Positions 18,018-27,737 are shown, numbered from the stretch's first letter. The stretch: 64,000 bases of DNA from Novipirellula galeiformis (GCF_007860095.1 NZ_SJPT01000013.1:59478-123477), one strand, 5' to 3'. Numbers and translations: made by a program. Notes: generated by a model not told the origin, from the letters alone.

Positions 18018-21000
18018 ATGAAATCTCGTTCTCACTACCCTGTGGCGTGTTGGAGCGTGTTCACCGTATTGACCCTGAGCTTGCTAGCCGGGCCATCTCG
18101 CGCCCAGGACGCGCCGGCCCCTGCGAGCGGAGCGTCAGCAGATCAATTGCGATTTCAAGTCGGCATGGCTCGCGTTGACATCACTCCGGACTATCCGATC
18201 CTGATGAACGGATTCTTGATGCGTCAACAGGCATCGATGGGCGTACGGCAGCCGATTTGGGCCAAAGCGATGGCCATCGAAAGTGACGACAAAAGTCCGT
18301 TATTGTTGATCACCGTCGACACGCTGGGCATTCCGGCTGAAATCCACGCCGAGGTATGCAAGCGATTGAAACCGCTCGGGGTCGATCCCGAACGCGTCGC
18401 GATCACGGCCACGCACACGCACACCGCTCCAATTATCAACGGTTGCGCTCCGAACATTTTGGGCCGAGACTTCACTGCACAAGAACAGAAAGTAATTGAC
18501 CAGTACACGCGTGAGTTCACGGACAATCTGACGCAGGCTGCGAAATCCGCTCTGGCGAACCGTCGCGCCGCCACGCTGCAGTGGTCCGTTGGAAAGGTCG
18601 GCTTTGCGATGAACCGGCGAGACCCCAATGGACCGGTCGATCATGACTTGCCCGTCTTGGCGATCCGAGACGAAGCGGGCGACCTGATCGGCATCTATTC
18701 AAGCTACGCATGTCACTGCGTCACCTTGGCCGAGCGGATGATCGGCGGTGATTGGGCTGGCTATGCCCAATCGCAAATCGAAGCCTCCAATCCTGGCTGC
18801 ATTGCCATGTTTTCCGTCGGCTGTGGCGGGGATCAGAATCCAAACGCCCATGTTGCCAGCGATCGTTTCGACGTTGCAAACAGCCAAGGGGGCTTGATTG
18901 CCGCAGAGGTATCTCGGTTGCTAGAAAACCCGATGACGGCAGTCCAGAACAACGTCCACGTGGGGAACACAGAACTCGAATTGCCACTCCAGGAGTTGCC
19001 CAGCCAAGCTGAATTTGCGGAACGCGCCAAGTTGGATACACCTCAAGGTTATCACGCGCGAAAACAATTGGAAAAAATCAGCAATGGCGAATCGCTACGA
19101 ACATCCATTCGCTATCCGATTCAGGTTTGGTCGTTCGGCGATTCGCTGAGCATGGTGTTCTTGGCGGGCGAAGTCACCGTCGAGTATGGGCTGGAACTGA
19201 AAATGCAGCTAGCCGACCAAGGCTTGTGGGTCAATGCCTACTCCAATGCGTGCCCTTGCTATATTCCTAGCGAAAAACTACTCGAGCGTGGCGGTTACGA
19301 GGGGAGTGACTCGATGACCTACTACGACCAACCCACGAAGCTTCGTCCCGGTTTACAAAAAACAATCCTCACCACAACGCTCGAACTGTGCCGTTCGCTG
19401 GTGGCTGGGGCGGACAAACCTGCGGTGCCTGCGAACGCCGCAGCCGGCAAATCGCCACAAGCTTCGCTCGCTTTGCTTGAGTTTGCCAGCGATGATTTGA
19501 GTGCCACTCTCGTCGCCGCCGAGCCGCTGATCGCTTCCCCCGTCGCGGTTGACTTTGCTCCCGACGGTAAAGTGTATGTCGCCGAAATGTATGACTATCC
19601 CACCGGCATCGACGGCAATTACCAACCGGGTGGACGCGTTCGCTTGCTCTCATCGAGTCGCGATGACGGCAACTTGGACCAATCCGAAGTGTTTCTCGAC
19701 GGCATTCCCTTTCCCACCGGCGTGACCGTATGGAGAAAGGGAGTTCTGGTTTGTGCCGCGCCTGACATTCTGTACGCCGAGGACCAAGACAACGATGGTC
19801 GAGCGGATGTGGTCACAAAGTTGTATAGCGGATTTGGCACCGATAATTTCCAAGCCCGCGTCAACAGTTTGGAATATGGACTCGATGGCTGGGTCTACGG
19901 ATCCTGTGGGCTGTTCGGTGGTACGATCACATCGGGTCTAACCGGGAAAACGTTCGAATTAGGGCACAATGACTTCCGCATCCGACCCGATACTGGAGAG
20001 ATTGAACACGCGATCGGACGCACGCAACAGGGCCGCGTCCGTGACGATTTCGGCAACTGGTTTGGATGCGACAATACAAAAATTGGGTTTCATTATCCGC
20101 TCGAAGCCCACTACCTACGCCGGAACCCAGTGGCGCCTCCAGCGCCACCGTTGTCGCATGTTGCAGCGACACCGCAGGATGCAACCTTGATTCCGGCGAG
20201 TGATAATTTGCAACTGTTCAAACTGTCCGGGCAAGGCGGCAAAGCCACCGCTGCGTGTGGTATTGGCGTTTATCGCGATCGTTATTTGGGAGCCGACTAC
20301 GCAGGAGGACTGTATACCTGCGAGCCGGTTAATCTGCTGGTCCACCACTTTAAACTTCAAGCAAAGAATTCGACGTTCCAGGGTTCGGTCATTGACTCCG
20401 AGCGAAAACACGCGTTCTTATCGTCCACCGATCCTTGGTTTCGCCCCGTCCAAGTTCGCACCGCACCGGATGGCTCGCTATGGGTCGTCGATATGTACCG
20501 CGAAGTGATCGAGCATCCAAAATGGATTCCTCAAGAGTCGCTCGAGACCGTGAACGTTCGTGGCGGAGCCGATCGAGGACGCATCTACCGCGTCATCCGC
20601 AGTGGGGAGTCGCTTCCGACCTGGCCGCGACTCGATAAAGCCACCCCCGATGAATTGGTTGCCACGCTCCAGTCACCGAACGGTTGGCAGCGTGATATGG
20701 CAATGCAATTGTTGCAGTGGAACCACGTCGTCGAAGCGGAGCCTGCGTTACGAAACCTCGCCCGCCAATCCGAGTCGCCTGCGACGCGTGTCGCAGCGTT
20801 ATCGATGCTTCAGAACTTTGGAAAGCTACGTCTGGAAGATGCGGCCCACGCAATGCAGGATAAAAACGCGGAGGTTCGGCGCCACGCCGCGCGCATCAGC
20901 GAGGCGTTTGCAAGCGAATCCGACAATCGGACCGACAAAGCACTCGAACTGCTATCCGCCTTGGCTGCGGACTCCGACGCCCACGTTCGGTTACAGGTAG

Positions 21001-22274
21001 CGTGCTCGCTGGGACAGTGGAAAAACAAATCGACCGGGCAAGTGTTGGCGGAGGTGTTGCTCAACAACCCTGCGGATCCGTTCCTACAAGCGGCCGTTTT
21101 AAGCAGTCTTCATGACGGGAACGTGGATACCTTTAGCGAGCATTTGCTCAAACGTATCGATCAATCGGCTCCCCATGCACCGCGGGTCTTCCCTGTCCTC
21201 TTCGCGATGGGGCACGACGCGTTAAAGGCTCAACTAGCCGTCGCGGTTTGCAACACGAAAGCGGAGCGTTTGGCATTATGGCAATGGAAGGTCATGCCTA
21301 CCGTGTTGACGCAGCTGAAACAGAATGAAGGATTCCGCAAGGCATTCAAACAACAACAGGGCGACATTTTGATCGAGCGTTGCTCGCAATTGGCTCCTGA
21401 AATCATTGTCGACGAAGACGAATCAGCGGCGTTGCGAATCGCCGCCCTGCAAACGCTTTCCGGCTTTGAAGGGGGGACGGAGGCGGCACAACAGGTAGCC
21501 GCCGAGGTACTCAACACGCGTAACCCGAGCGAAATCCAGTTGGCGGCCGTGGCCGCGCTTTCCCAGAGCAACTCTGCGGATTCAGCTCGTTTGATGATCG
21601 ACAAATGGGACCAAGTCTCACCGTCCGTGCGAGCCTCCATTCTAAACGCCTTGGCATCGCGGGTATCGTTTATCGCCGTGCTGCTCGATGCGATCGATCA
21701 ATCCAAAATTCGTGCATCGGAGCTGGATACCGCCTCGCGACAGCGCATTCTAGCGACAACCGATGCCGATTTAAAAGCGAAAGCCGAGCGGGTTTTCTCG
21801 GGCGCGGTGAACGCGGACCGCGCTGCCGTGATTGCCGAATACGCGGACATTTCCAACCTTAAAACCGATCTCACGCGAGGCGCGGAACTGTTTTCAAAGC
21901 ATTGTGCAACCTGCCATCGATTGAAGGGGCTGGGCAACGCGGTCGGTCCCGACCTAGAAGCCTTGGCAAGTAAGTCGGTTGACTTCTTCCTGCAAGAGAT
22001 TCTTGATCCGAGCCGGAACATGGACAGCCGTTATGCGACCTACGTTGCGCTTACCGACAGTGGTCGGATCGTAACAGGGTTGTTGGCAGCAGAATCAGGG
22101 GCCGCGATCACGTTGCGACTGCAAGATGCTAAAGAAGAAACCTTGCAGCGATCCGAACTCGAAGATTTTCGCTCCAATCAAGCGAGTTTGATGCCCGAGG
22201 GCTTTGAAAAGAGTTTAAATCACCAGCAGATGGCCGATTTGATTCATTTCATTCGCTCCGCTCCGGAGCGTTGA
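18018..22274 (+). CDS. Fusion: ceramidase-like domain, TIGR02604-type dehydrogenase propeller, HEAT repeats, C-terminal haem domain
   Basis: A very large secreted protein (1418 residues from the ATG at 18018; the frame extends to 17949). After a Sec signal (ending near GPSRAQ) residues about 50-490 resemble neutral/alkaline non-lysosomal ceramidase: VGMARVDITPDYPILMNGF, ATHTHTAP, YACHCVTLAE, and AGEVTVEYG. The catalytic-serine motif GDxSPN reads GDQNPN, with Asn274. Residues about 510-900 match the PVC membrane-bound dehydrogenase domain (AAEPLIASPVAVDFAPDG, then DMYREVIEHPKWIP). Helical HEAT-like repeats follow (about 910-1280), then a c-type haem domain (HCATCHRLKGLGNAVGPDLE, Cys1296/Cys1299/His1300) of the TIGR02603 type. 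Each part is known separately in planctomycetes; joining a ceramidase-like hydrolase to a redox propeller and cytochrome is the odd feature. Confidence 0.92.
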   Translation: MKSRSHYPVACWSVFTVLTLSLLAGPSRAQDAPAPASGASADQLRFQVGMARVDITPDYPILMNGFLMRQQASMGVRQPIWAKAMAIESDDKSPLLLITVDTLGIPAEIHAEVCKRLKPLGVDPERVAITATHTHTAPIINGCAPNILGRDFTAQEQKVIDQYTREFTDNLTQAAKSALANRRAATLQWSVGKVGFAMNRRDPNGPVDHDLPVLAIRDEAGDLIGIYSSYACHCVTLAERMIGGDWAGYAQSQIEASNPGCIAMFSVGCGGDQNPNAHVASDRFDVANSQGGLIAAEVSRLLENPMTAVQNNVHVGNTELELPLQELPSQAEFAERAKLDTPQGYHARKQLEKISNGESLRTSIRYPIQVWSFGDSLSMVFLAGEVTVEYGLELKMQLADQGLWVNAYSNACPCYIPSEKLLERGGYEGSDSMTYYDQPTKLRPGLQKTILTTTLELCRSLVAGADKPAVPANAAAGKSPQASLALLEFASDDLSATLVAAEPLIASPVAVDFAPDGKVYVAEMYDYPTGIDGNYQPGGRVRLLSSSRDDGNLDQSEVFLDGIPFPTGVTVWRKGVLVCAAPDILYAEDQDNDGRADVVTKLYSGFGTDNFQARVNSLEYGLDGWVYGSCGLFGGTITSGLTGKTFELGHNDFRIRPDTGEIEHAIGRTQQGRVRDDFGNWFGCDNTKIGFHYPLEAHYLRRNPVAPPAPPLSHVAATPQDATLIPASDNLQLFKLSGQGGKATAACGIGVYRDRYLGADYAGGLYTCEPVNLLVHHFKLQAKNSTFQGSVIDSERKHAFLSSTDPWFRPVQVRTAPDGSLWVVDMYREVIEHPKWIPQESLETVNVRGGADRGRIYRVIRSGESLPTWPRLDKATPDELVATLQSPNGWQRDMAMQLLQWNHVVEAEPALRNLARQSESPATRVAALSMLQNFGKLRLEDAAHAMQDKNAEVRRHAARISEAFASESDNRTDKALELLSALAADSDAHVRLQVACSLGQWKNKSTGQVLAEVLLNNPADPFLQAAVLSSLHDGNVDTFSEHLLKRIDQSAPHAPRVFPVLFAMGHDALKAQLAVAVCNTKAERLALWQWKVMPTVLTQLKQNEGFRKAFKQQQGDILIERCSQLAPEIIVDEDESAALRIAALQTLSGFEGGTEAAQQVAAEVLNTRNPSEIQLAAVAALSQSNSADSARLMIDKWDQVSPSVRASILNALASRVSFIAVLLDAIDQSKIRASELDTASRQRILATTDADLKAKAERVFSGAVNADRAAVIAEYADISNLKTDLTRGAELFSKHCATCHRLKGLGNAVGPDLEALASKSVDFFLQEILDPSRNMDSRYATYVALTDSGRIVTGLLAAESGAAITLRLQDAKEETLQRSELEDFRSNQASLMPEGFEKSLNHQQMADLIHFIRSAPER

Positions 22275-22331
22275 GATCCGGAGCTCCCGCACCAGAGCTC
22301 ATGCACCGGAGCTCATGCAATGGGCATTGCT

Positions 22332-22429
22332 AGAGCGTTTTTATTTTCGTGTGGCTACCGCCGCCAGCCGGTGGACCACGTTCTTGCGAACGCAGCTACG
22401 GTTTAAATCCCACGTTATTTATCAAAATG
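22332..22429 (+). repeat. Family A intergenic repeat, copy 1
   Basis: Begins AGAGCGTTTTTATTTT and contains the core GTGGACCACGTTCTTGCGAA followed by CGCAGCTACGGTTTAAATCC. The core holds a small inverted repeat (CGTTC-TTGC-GAACG). It occupies most of the gap between convergent genes. Closely similar copies occur at 26660 and 31661, and in opposite orientation in the 81-bp array at 63681. Confidence 0.85.
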
Positions 22430-22430
22430 C

Positions 22431-23600
22431 CTAGGGATGCTGCGGCTTAGCATCAACTGTGTCGGGTGACTCGGACTCGGGGGTCACAAGTCGCGTCCGT
22501 GTCGCTTCGGCAGGTTTTAAATGAGAGTCCATCCATCCATACATCAGTTGCCGTGACTCATGGGCCACCGAGTGCCCTCGTCCATGCACATAGAACGCAA
22601 AGTTTTCGGCAGCTCCTTCGATTTCGTACACGTCCATGATTTTCATGAGCATCAGTAAACGTTGTTTTTGTGTGGGAGGATGACCATCGTTCAGTCCGGA
22701 GAGATCCATGAACGCGCGGGGGGCGATCAGTGCAATGATTTCGTGAAAATCAATCGGCGGCATCTCGCCCTTGAGTAACCCTTCACGAATTGGTTTGAAA
22801 TAGATATACCAATGGTCCCGCGACCAGCCTGCGACGTTTGGATTGTGGCGAAAGAAGCTGGCGCCGCAGTTGCACGCCGAAGCTTTAATACGGTCGTCAT
22901 AGGCCGCGAGAAAGAATGCGCCATGTCCCCCTAACGAATGGCCAAGAACTCCGATCCGATCCCCATCGACCTGATCTAAACTCTGCAAAACGTCGATCGC
23001 GATTGAATGTTCATAAGTGAACTTACCCACCGCCGTCCACTCGGGATGCTTCTTGTAGAACTCCGCAGTATCGTAAGCACCGGCCTTGGGAATCCGGTGC
23101 CCCGAGACAAAGTGCTCTGGTGCAATGACGACATAACCGCGTCTGCAAAGGTGGTCCAAGTACGCCTTGTCTGGATTCTCGACAAGTCCTGCGGCTCTTT
23201 TTTTTCCCTGAGCATACGTTCCATGCAACGCGACAATCGCCGGTGCCTTTTCGGTCAAAGCCAAAGGAGTGCCCAAATAAGCATAGGCTCGTTCATCCGA
23301 CTCAACGGCATAGCTAATCAATTGCCGCCGATACTGGCCATCAACGATGACCGACTCATGAACGACGAGCTCCATTGCCGGTTTTTCAGGTTTATGCTGG
23401 TCGCATAACAGATCAAGATAACGTTGTTTCAGCACCGCTCGCCGCTTGTGCCAATCGTCTTTCGACTCAATGCCATCGGTCAAATCGTCCCATGAAGAGC
23501 GGATTTCCGGAACGTCAAACCGGGGAACCGCGTTCGGCTCCTCGGCGCGAAGGCTAAACGGGATTAGAAGCAATGTCAAAGCGAGCGAAGCAGGTTTCAT
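22431..23600 (-). CDS. Secreted alpha/beta-hydrolase (dienelactone hydrolase/acetyl esterase-like)
   Basis: A 389-residue alpha/beta-hydrolase with a Sec signal peptide (MKPASLALTLLLIPFSLRA). The catalytic elements are visible: nucleophile elbow GVLGHSLGG (Ser222), an acid in SGLNDGHPP, and His in HGRGHSVAHES. ALHGTYAQGKK gives an oxyanion-type loop. The length and the segment around FVSGHRIPKAGAYDTAEFYKKHP match the secreted dienelactone-hydrolase or xylan-esterase-like proteins common in planctomycetes. Substrate is not predictable. It is convergent with the large fusion gene and divergent from the sulfatase. Confidence 0.9.
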   Translation of the reverse strand: MKPASLALTLLLIPFSLRAEEPNAVPRFDVPEIRSSWDDLTDGIESKDDWHKRRAVLKQRYLDLLCDQHKPEKPAMELVVHESVIVDGQYRRQLISYAVESDERAYAYLGTPLALTEKAPAIVALHGTYAQGKKRAAGLVENPDKAYLDHLCRRGYVVIAPEHFVSGHRIPKAGAYDTAEFYKKHPEWTAVGKFTYEHSIAIDVLQSLDQVDGDRIGVLGHSLGGHGAFFLAAYDDRIKASACNCGASFFRHNPNVAGWSRDHWYIYFKPIREGLLKGEMPPIDFHEIIALIAPRAFMDLSGLNDGHPPTQKQRLLMLMKIMDVYEIEGAAENFAFYVHGRGHSVAHESRQLMYGWMDSHLKPAEATRTRLVTPESESPDTVDAKPQHP

Positions 23601-23947
23601 CGTGACGGGACTTTCAGCAAATTGGATATGGAATGGGTCTGATTTTGCATGTTGGCACCATGCGAAAGTTGCCGCGACGCAATGACGTTTCCCAGCGAAA
23701 GATTATACGAGCTCACGGGTTGGGCTGCTCGACGGGTGCAGCGAGTGTTCTGTATCGGCTTCTATTTCTCGCCCCTACGGTCGGGGAACCGGTGAAACCC
23801 GAAGCAGCATTCGCCCCGCACGCCACAACCAGTGGACAAAACGCCTTGATTGAGTTGGCGGCCTCGGGGGGGCGCAGCTAAGATGGCACCCCACGACTAC
23901 GCGTCCTGTTACTCTGTCCTTCTCAGCGCACGGTTGATTGGCGTCCT
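23601..23947. other. Divergent promoter region between esterase and sulfatase
   Basis: About 350 bases separating two divergent genes, so it should contain both promoters. No convincing -35/-10 pair, operator palindrome or small gene was found. Confidence 0.45.
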
Positions 23948-25387
23948 ATGAAAGCCTCTGTTCGATATCTCTTGACTTTTCTTGTTGCCGCGTGGGCCGT
24001 GTCCACGGCGATCGCATCCGCTGCGGACGTAGAAACGCGACCGAACTTCATCCTCATTTTCACGGATGACCAAGGCTACAACGACCTTGGATGTTTTGGA
24101 TCCAAGACGATCAAAACGCCTCATATCGACCGTTTAGCAGCCGAGGGGCGAACACTTCGCAGCTTCTATTCCGCCTCGCCGGTCTGTTCCCCCTCGCGTG
24201 CCGCGTTGTTGACCGGCAGCTACCCGAAACGCGTCGGGATGCACCAACACGTTCTTTTTCCGCAAAGCGACTACGGGCTGCATGCGAACGAATACACCAT
24301 TGCCGACCATTTAAAGTCGCAGGGCTACGCGACCGCGTGCGTGGGCAAATGGCATTTGGGGCACCATCCCGAGACGTTGCCCAGGGCCCAGGGGTTTGAT
24401 TCCTATTTTGGCATTCCCTATTCCAACGACATGAACCATCCCGACAACAAGCGAAAACGTCGGATGGCGTCGGACGCATTATGGACCGACCAAGCCACCA
24501 GTGTAACGTACTGGAACACCCCGTTATTTCAAAACGAAGAACTGGTCGAGGTGCCGGTCGACCAACGCACGATCACGCGGCGTTACACCGATACCGCAAT
24601 CGATTTCATTACACTCAACCAGGACCAGCCGTTCTTCTTGTACCTGCCTCATTCGATGCCGCACATTCCGCTCTACGTTCCCGATGACGTCTACGATCCC
24701 AATCCGCAAAATGCCTACAAGTGCGTGATTGAGCATATCGATGCCGAAGTGGGACGTATCGCCAATACCGTTCGCAAACTTGGGTTGTCGGAAAAAACCT
24801 ATATCATCTACACGAGTGACAATGGACCTTGGTTGCAGTTCAAAAATCATGGCGGTAGCGCCGATCCGTTACGCAGCGGCAAAGGGACGACGTTCGAAGG
24901 GGGGCAACGAGTGCCATGTGTCATCTGGGGTCCCGGACGCATCCCCGCGGGGACGACGACCCACGCGATGACGTCGACGATCGATTTGTTGCCCACGATC
25001 GCTGCGTTAGCGGGATCTCCGTTACCCGCCGGGGGTAACAAAATCGACGGCATCGACATGACGTCCACCTTCACAACCGACGCTTCGCCGCGAGACGAGT
25101 TCGTTTACTATTCATCCTACGGTGTGCTCGAAGGCATTCGCAGCGGCGATTGGAAGTACCTTGAGCAGGTACCGCGCAAAGGCAAAAATACGAAGCTCCC
25201 AGCGGCCGAGGCGGAAGTGTTTTTGTTCCACCTTGGCGATGACATCGGTGAACAAAACAATTTGTTGGACGAAGAACCCGAGCTGGCTGCAAAGCTAAAG
25301 GCCCGCATGATTGAGATTGACCGCGAGATCACCGCGAACGCGCGTCCGGTTTGGCGGAAACCAACCGCCGATGCGTCGAAGCAGTGA
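23948..25387 (+). CDS. Sulfatase (S1 family, formylglycine type), secreted
   Basis: A 479-residue type I sulfatase that should hydrolyse sulfate esters in the periplasm. A signal peptide (to about residue 26, AIASAA) is followed by NFILIFTDDQGYNDLGCFG, holding the metal-binding Asp pair, and the maturation motif PVCSPSRAALLTG, where Cys80 would be converted to formylglycine by a formylglycine-generating enzyme (not in the window). Further family motifs are CVGKWHLGH and YTSDNGPW. C-terminal residues LRSGDWKYLEQ and DDIGEQNNLLDEEPE are typical. The sequence resembles arylsulfatase A-type enzymes that planctomycetes carry in large numbers for sulfated algal polysaccharides. Confidence 0.95.
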   Translation: MKASVRYLLTFLVAAWAVSTAIASAADVETRPNFILIFTDDQGYNDLGCFGSKTIKTPHIDRLAAEGRTLRSFYSASPVCSPSRAALLTGSYPKRVGMHQHVLFPQSDYGLHANEYTIADHLKSQGYATACVGKWHLGHHPETLPRAQGFDSYFGIPYSNDMNHPDNKRKRRMASDALWTDQATSVTYWNTPLFQNEELVEVPVDQRTITRRYTDTAIDFITLNQDQPFFLYLPHSMPHIPLYVPDDVYDPNPQNAYKCVIEHIDAEVGRIANTVRKLGLSEKTYIIYTSDNGPWLQFKNHGGSADPLRSGKGTTFEGGQRVPCVIWGPGRIPAGTTTHAMTSTIDLLPTIAALAGSPLPAGGNKIDGIDMTSTFTTDASPRDEFVYYSSYGVLEGIRSGDWKYLEQVPRKGKNTKLPAAEAEVFLFHLGDDIGEQNNLLDEEPELAAKLKARMIEIDREITANARPVWRKPTADASKQ

Positions 25388-25481
25388 GCGGCGGGGGGGA
25401 GTTATTTGCTCCGCGCTGACGACGATTGGCTCAACCGCTAACCCATTCCCCTGCGTTCCCATGCCTGTGTAGACTCCCGCC

Positions 25482-26636
25482 ATGATTCTGCACATTGACA
25501 TGGATGCGTTTTATGCATCCATCGAACAGCGTGACAACGCTTCGTTAAGAGACAAGGCGGTCGTCGTCGGCGGCAGTGCTTCGGGACGAGGTGTCGTCGC
25601 TGCGGCAAGCTACGAAGCGCGTCGCTTTGGTATCTACAGCGCCATGCCAATGAAAACCGCGTTAGCGCGTTGCGCGAATCTGGTGGTGGTACCGACGCGG
25701 ATGGAGATCTATGCCGGGGTCTCGAAGCAAATCCGAGAAATCTTTCATCGCTTTACGCCGCTGGTCGAACCGCTCGCCTTGGATGAAGCCTTTCTCGATG
25801 TGACCGGCAGCGAGGCGTTATTCGGCAGCTCGGCAGAAATTGGTCGCCGGATCCAGCGAACGATTGCGCACGAGCTGGGTTTGGACGCCTCGGTGGGGGT
25901 CGCGCCCAATAAATTTCTCGCAAAAGTCGCCAGCGCTCATGTAAAGCCGCGGGGCTTTACGATCGTCGAACCGGCAAACGTGCATACATTCCTTGATCCG
26001 CTCTCAGTGGCCAAAATTTGGGGCGTCGGTAAACGCGCCGAAGCGCGATTGGGACAACTTGGCATCCACCGCGTTGAGGATCTCCGCCACGCCGATCTCG
26101 ACAAGCTGAAGCAAGCCATTGGCGACGCTTCGGCAACTCATCTGTACGCGTTGGCCTGGGGACGTGATGATCGCGCCGTCATACCAGACCGCGAAGCAAA
26201 GTCGATTTCCCACGAAACGACCTTTCACACGGATGTGACCGACGAGGAAGTCCTGAGGGCAATTTTATTGCGATTGACCGAGCAGGTCGGACGCCGGTTG
26301 CGACGCCATGATCGCTATTGCAGCACGGTGACGTTGAAATTGCGGTTCAGCGATTTTCAAACCTTCGCCCGTTCGGCAACCCTGGACTCGGCCACCCAAT
26401 CGACCCAAGTCTTGTGGGAAACGACACGCGACACACTCCTCCGTCGGATCCCAATCACGCAACCGGTTCGGCTGGTCGGTATCGGGGTCAGTTCGCTGGC
26501 CAATTCACGCACGCGGCAATTGGGATTGTTTGACGACACGAGCACTCGAGATGCTCAAGTAGACCAGACCACGGACTCGATTCTCCAACGGTTTGGCAAA
26601 AACGCCATCCGGCGCGGGACGACACATCAATCGTGA
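25482..26636 (+). CDS. dinB: DNA polymerase IV (Y-family translesion polymerase)
   Basis: A 384-residue Y-family polymerase that copies past lesions with low fidelity. The palm motif HIDMDAFYASIEQ (Asp6, Asp8) and the acidic pair in LALDEAFLDVTG (Asp101, Glu102) form the metal site; SYEARRFGIYSAMP is the fingers signature; VAPNKFLAKVAS and IWGVGKR belong to the thumb helix-hairpin-helix region. The C-terminus has RQLGLFDD, a textbook beta-clamp-binding peptide (QLGLF). Length is normal. No LexA-type operator was recognised upstream. Family A and C repeats follow directly after the stop. Confidence 0.96.
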   Translation: MILHIDMDAFYASIEQRDNASLRDKAVVVGGSASGRGVVAAASYEARRFGIYSAMPMKTALARCANLVVVPTRMEIYAGVSKQIREIFHRFTPLVEPLALDEAFLDVTGSEALFGSSAEIGRRIQRTIAHELGLDASVGVAPNKFLAKVASAHVKPRGFTIVEPANVHTFLDPLSVAKIWGVGKRAEARLGQLGIHRVEDLRHADLDKLKQAIGDASATHLYALAWGRDDRAVIPDREAKSISHETTFHTDVTDEEVLRAILLRLTEQVGRRLRRHDRYCSTVTLKLRFSDFQTFARSATLDSATQSTQVLWETTRDTLLRRIPITQPVRLVGIGVSSLANSRTRQLGLFDDTSTRDAQVDQTTDSILQRFGKNAIRRGTTHQS

Positions 26637-26659
26637 CACGTCGAAGCCGAGGTCGGCTT

Positions 26660-26750
26660 AGAGCATTTTAAATTTTGATGCAGCCACCCTGGCAAGACGG
26701 TGGACCACGTTCTTGCGAACGCAGCTACGGTATAAATCCCACGTCTTTTT
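26660..26750 (+). repeat. Family A intergenic repeat, copy 2
   Basis: Starts AGAGCATTTTAAATTTTG and contains the shared core GTGGACCACGTTCTTGCGAA plus CGCAGCTACGGTATAAATCC. It lies 23 nt after the dinB stop and upstream of the family C hairpin, in a gap between convergent genes. Confidence 0.85.
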
Positions 26751-26754
26751 TCAC

Positions 26755-26816
26755 AACCCGACGCGTACGCGAGTGAAGATCACGGTTAACTCGGTCCCTC
26801 GCTAACGCGTCGGGTT
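26755..26816. repeat. Family C hairpin, copy 1
   Basis: Two 19-base arms, 26755-26773 and 26798-26816, are inverted copies with two mismatches (outer AACCCGACGCGT / ACGCGTCGGGTT), separated by 24 bases. The right arm, CCTCGCTAACGCGTCGG, recurs almost exactly in the hairpin at 55109-55170. It lies between convergent genes and may act as a bidirectional terminator. Confidence 0.75.
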
Positions 26817-26855
26817 ATGATCTCCTTCGGAAGGGAAGGCACGCAACGTTGAAGC

Positions 26856-27536
26856 CTACGCTTCTGGGGTCCGGCCCACGACGATGTCGAACGTCGCGGC
26901 CAACTCACCGATTTTCGAGTCCGCCAACGGAGCGAAGTCCACGATCACCGACTCGCGTGCGGCAACGTCCTTGATGCTTCGTAGCACGCCGTCGCGCTCA
27001 TTCAGAGGATTGCCTTTGACGTAACACTGAGTCGTAAAGGGCGCACTCGATTTCTGTTTGACGGCAAAGTGAATGTGGGGAGTCCGTCCCGGGTAGGGCA
27101 CCGGTTTGATCGTACGGAAGTAATACTCGCCGGAGCTACCGGTCAAAAAACGACCAAAGCCTTGAAAATTCGCATCCCGTCCGCCGCCGGCGTCTCCTCG
27201 CGAATGCAGGTATGCCCCTTGATTGTCGACCTGCCAAATCTCGACGACGGCATTGCGTATCGGGTTTCCGTTGAGATCCAAAATGCGGCCACTCAAGTGA
27301 GTGATCTCGCCCACTGACGCCGTAATACGATCATTAATAATCAGCAAGTCATTGTCGGTATCCAACGGCAATCGATCGGGATAAAACGGGCCCGCAGTTT
27401 GAGCAGGCGTGCGGACCAATTCCTCGGCAAATACGCCCGGGGTACTCATTAATCCGTGTGTACTCACCGCGGCAGCCATAAAGGAGGACCGGGCCAGGAA
27501 ATGCCGCCGATGTAGCAGTCGGTGTGGCTTCATCAT
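26856..27536 (-). CDS. Intradiol ring-cleavage dioxygenase-like protein, Tat-exported
   Basis: A 226-residue non-haem iron(III) dioxygenase-like protein. I take the ATG at 27536 (or 27533) as start because it opens a twin-arginine signal (LLHRRHFLARSSFMAAAV); the frame reaches 27695. The family sequence runs from TAGPFYPDRLP through LSGRILDLNGNPIRNAVVEIWQ. Candidate iron ligands are the tyrosine of NQGAYLHSRG, a tyrosine in GEYYFRTIKPVPYPG, and both histidines of TPHIHF, matching the Tyr/Tyr/His/His pattern of protocatechuate 3,4-dioxygenase. Exported single-subunit relatives are common in soil and aquatic bacteria; the aromatic substrate is unknown, and no other aromatic catabolism genes are present nearby. 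Confidence 0.9.
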   Translation of the reverse strand: MMKPHRLLHRRHFLARSSFMAAAVSTHGLMSTPGVFAEELVRTPAQTAGPFYPDRLPLDTDNDLLIINDRITASVGEITHLSGRILDLNGNPIRNAVVEIWQVDNQGAYLHSRGDAGGGRDANFQGFGRFLTGSSGEYYFRTIKPVPYPGRTPHIHFAVKQKSSAPFTTQCYVKGNPLNERDGVLRSIKDVAARESVIVDFAPLADSKIGELAATFDIVVGRTPEA

Positions 27537-27737
27537 CGATTTACCGTTAGAGAAGGGGCCTATCATGCGGCCCAGTAAAGAAGCTTGCGTGCGAGCGTGA
27601 CCCCACACTAGCAGCATCTTTGCGATTGTAGCGAAATCGTGGAGCCGAAGCGTGGGAAATTTGTGCCGCAGGCGATTGCTTGGCCAAGGGATCAATGGAT
27701 TGACCGCTCCTTGGCAATTCGCCTCCTTGTGGACGGT

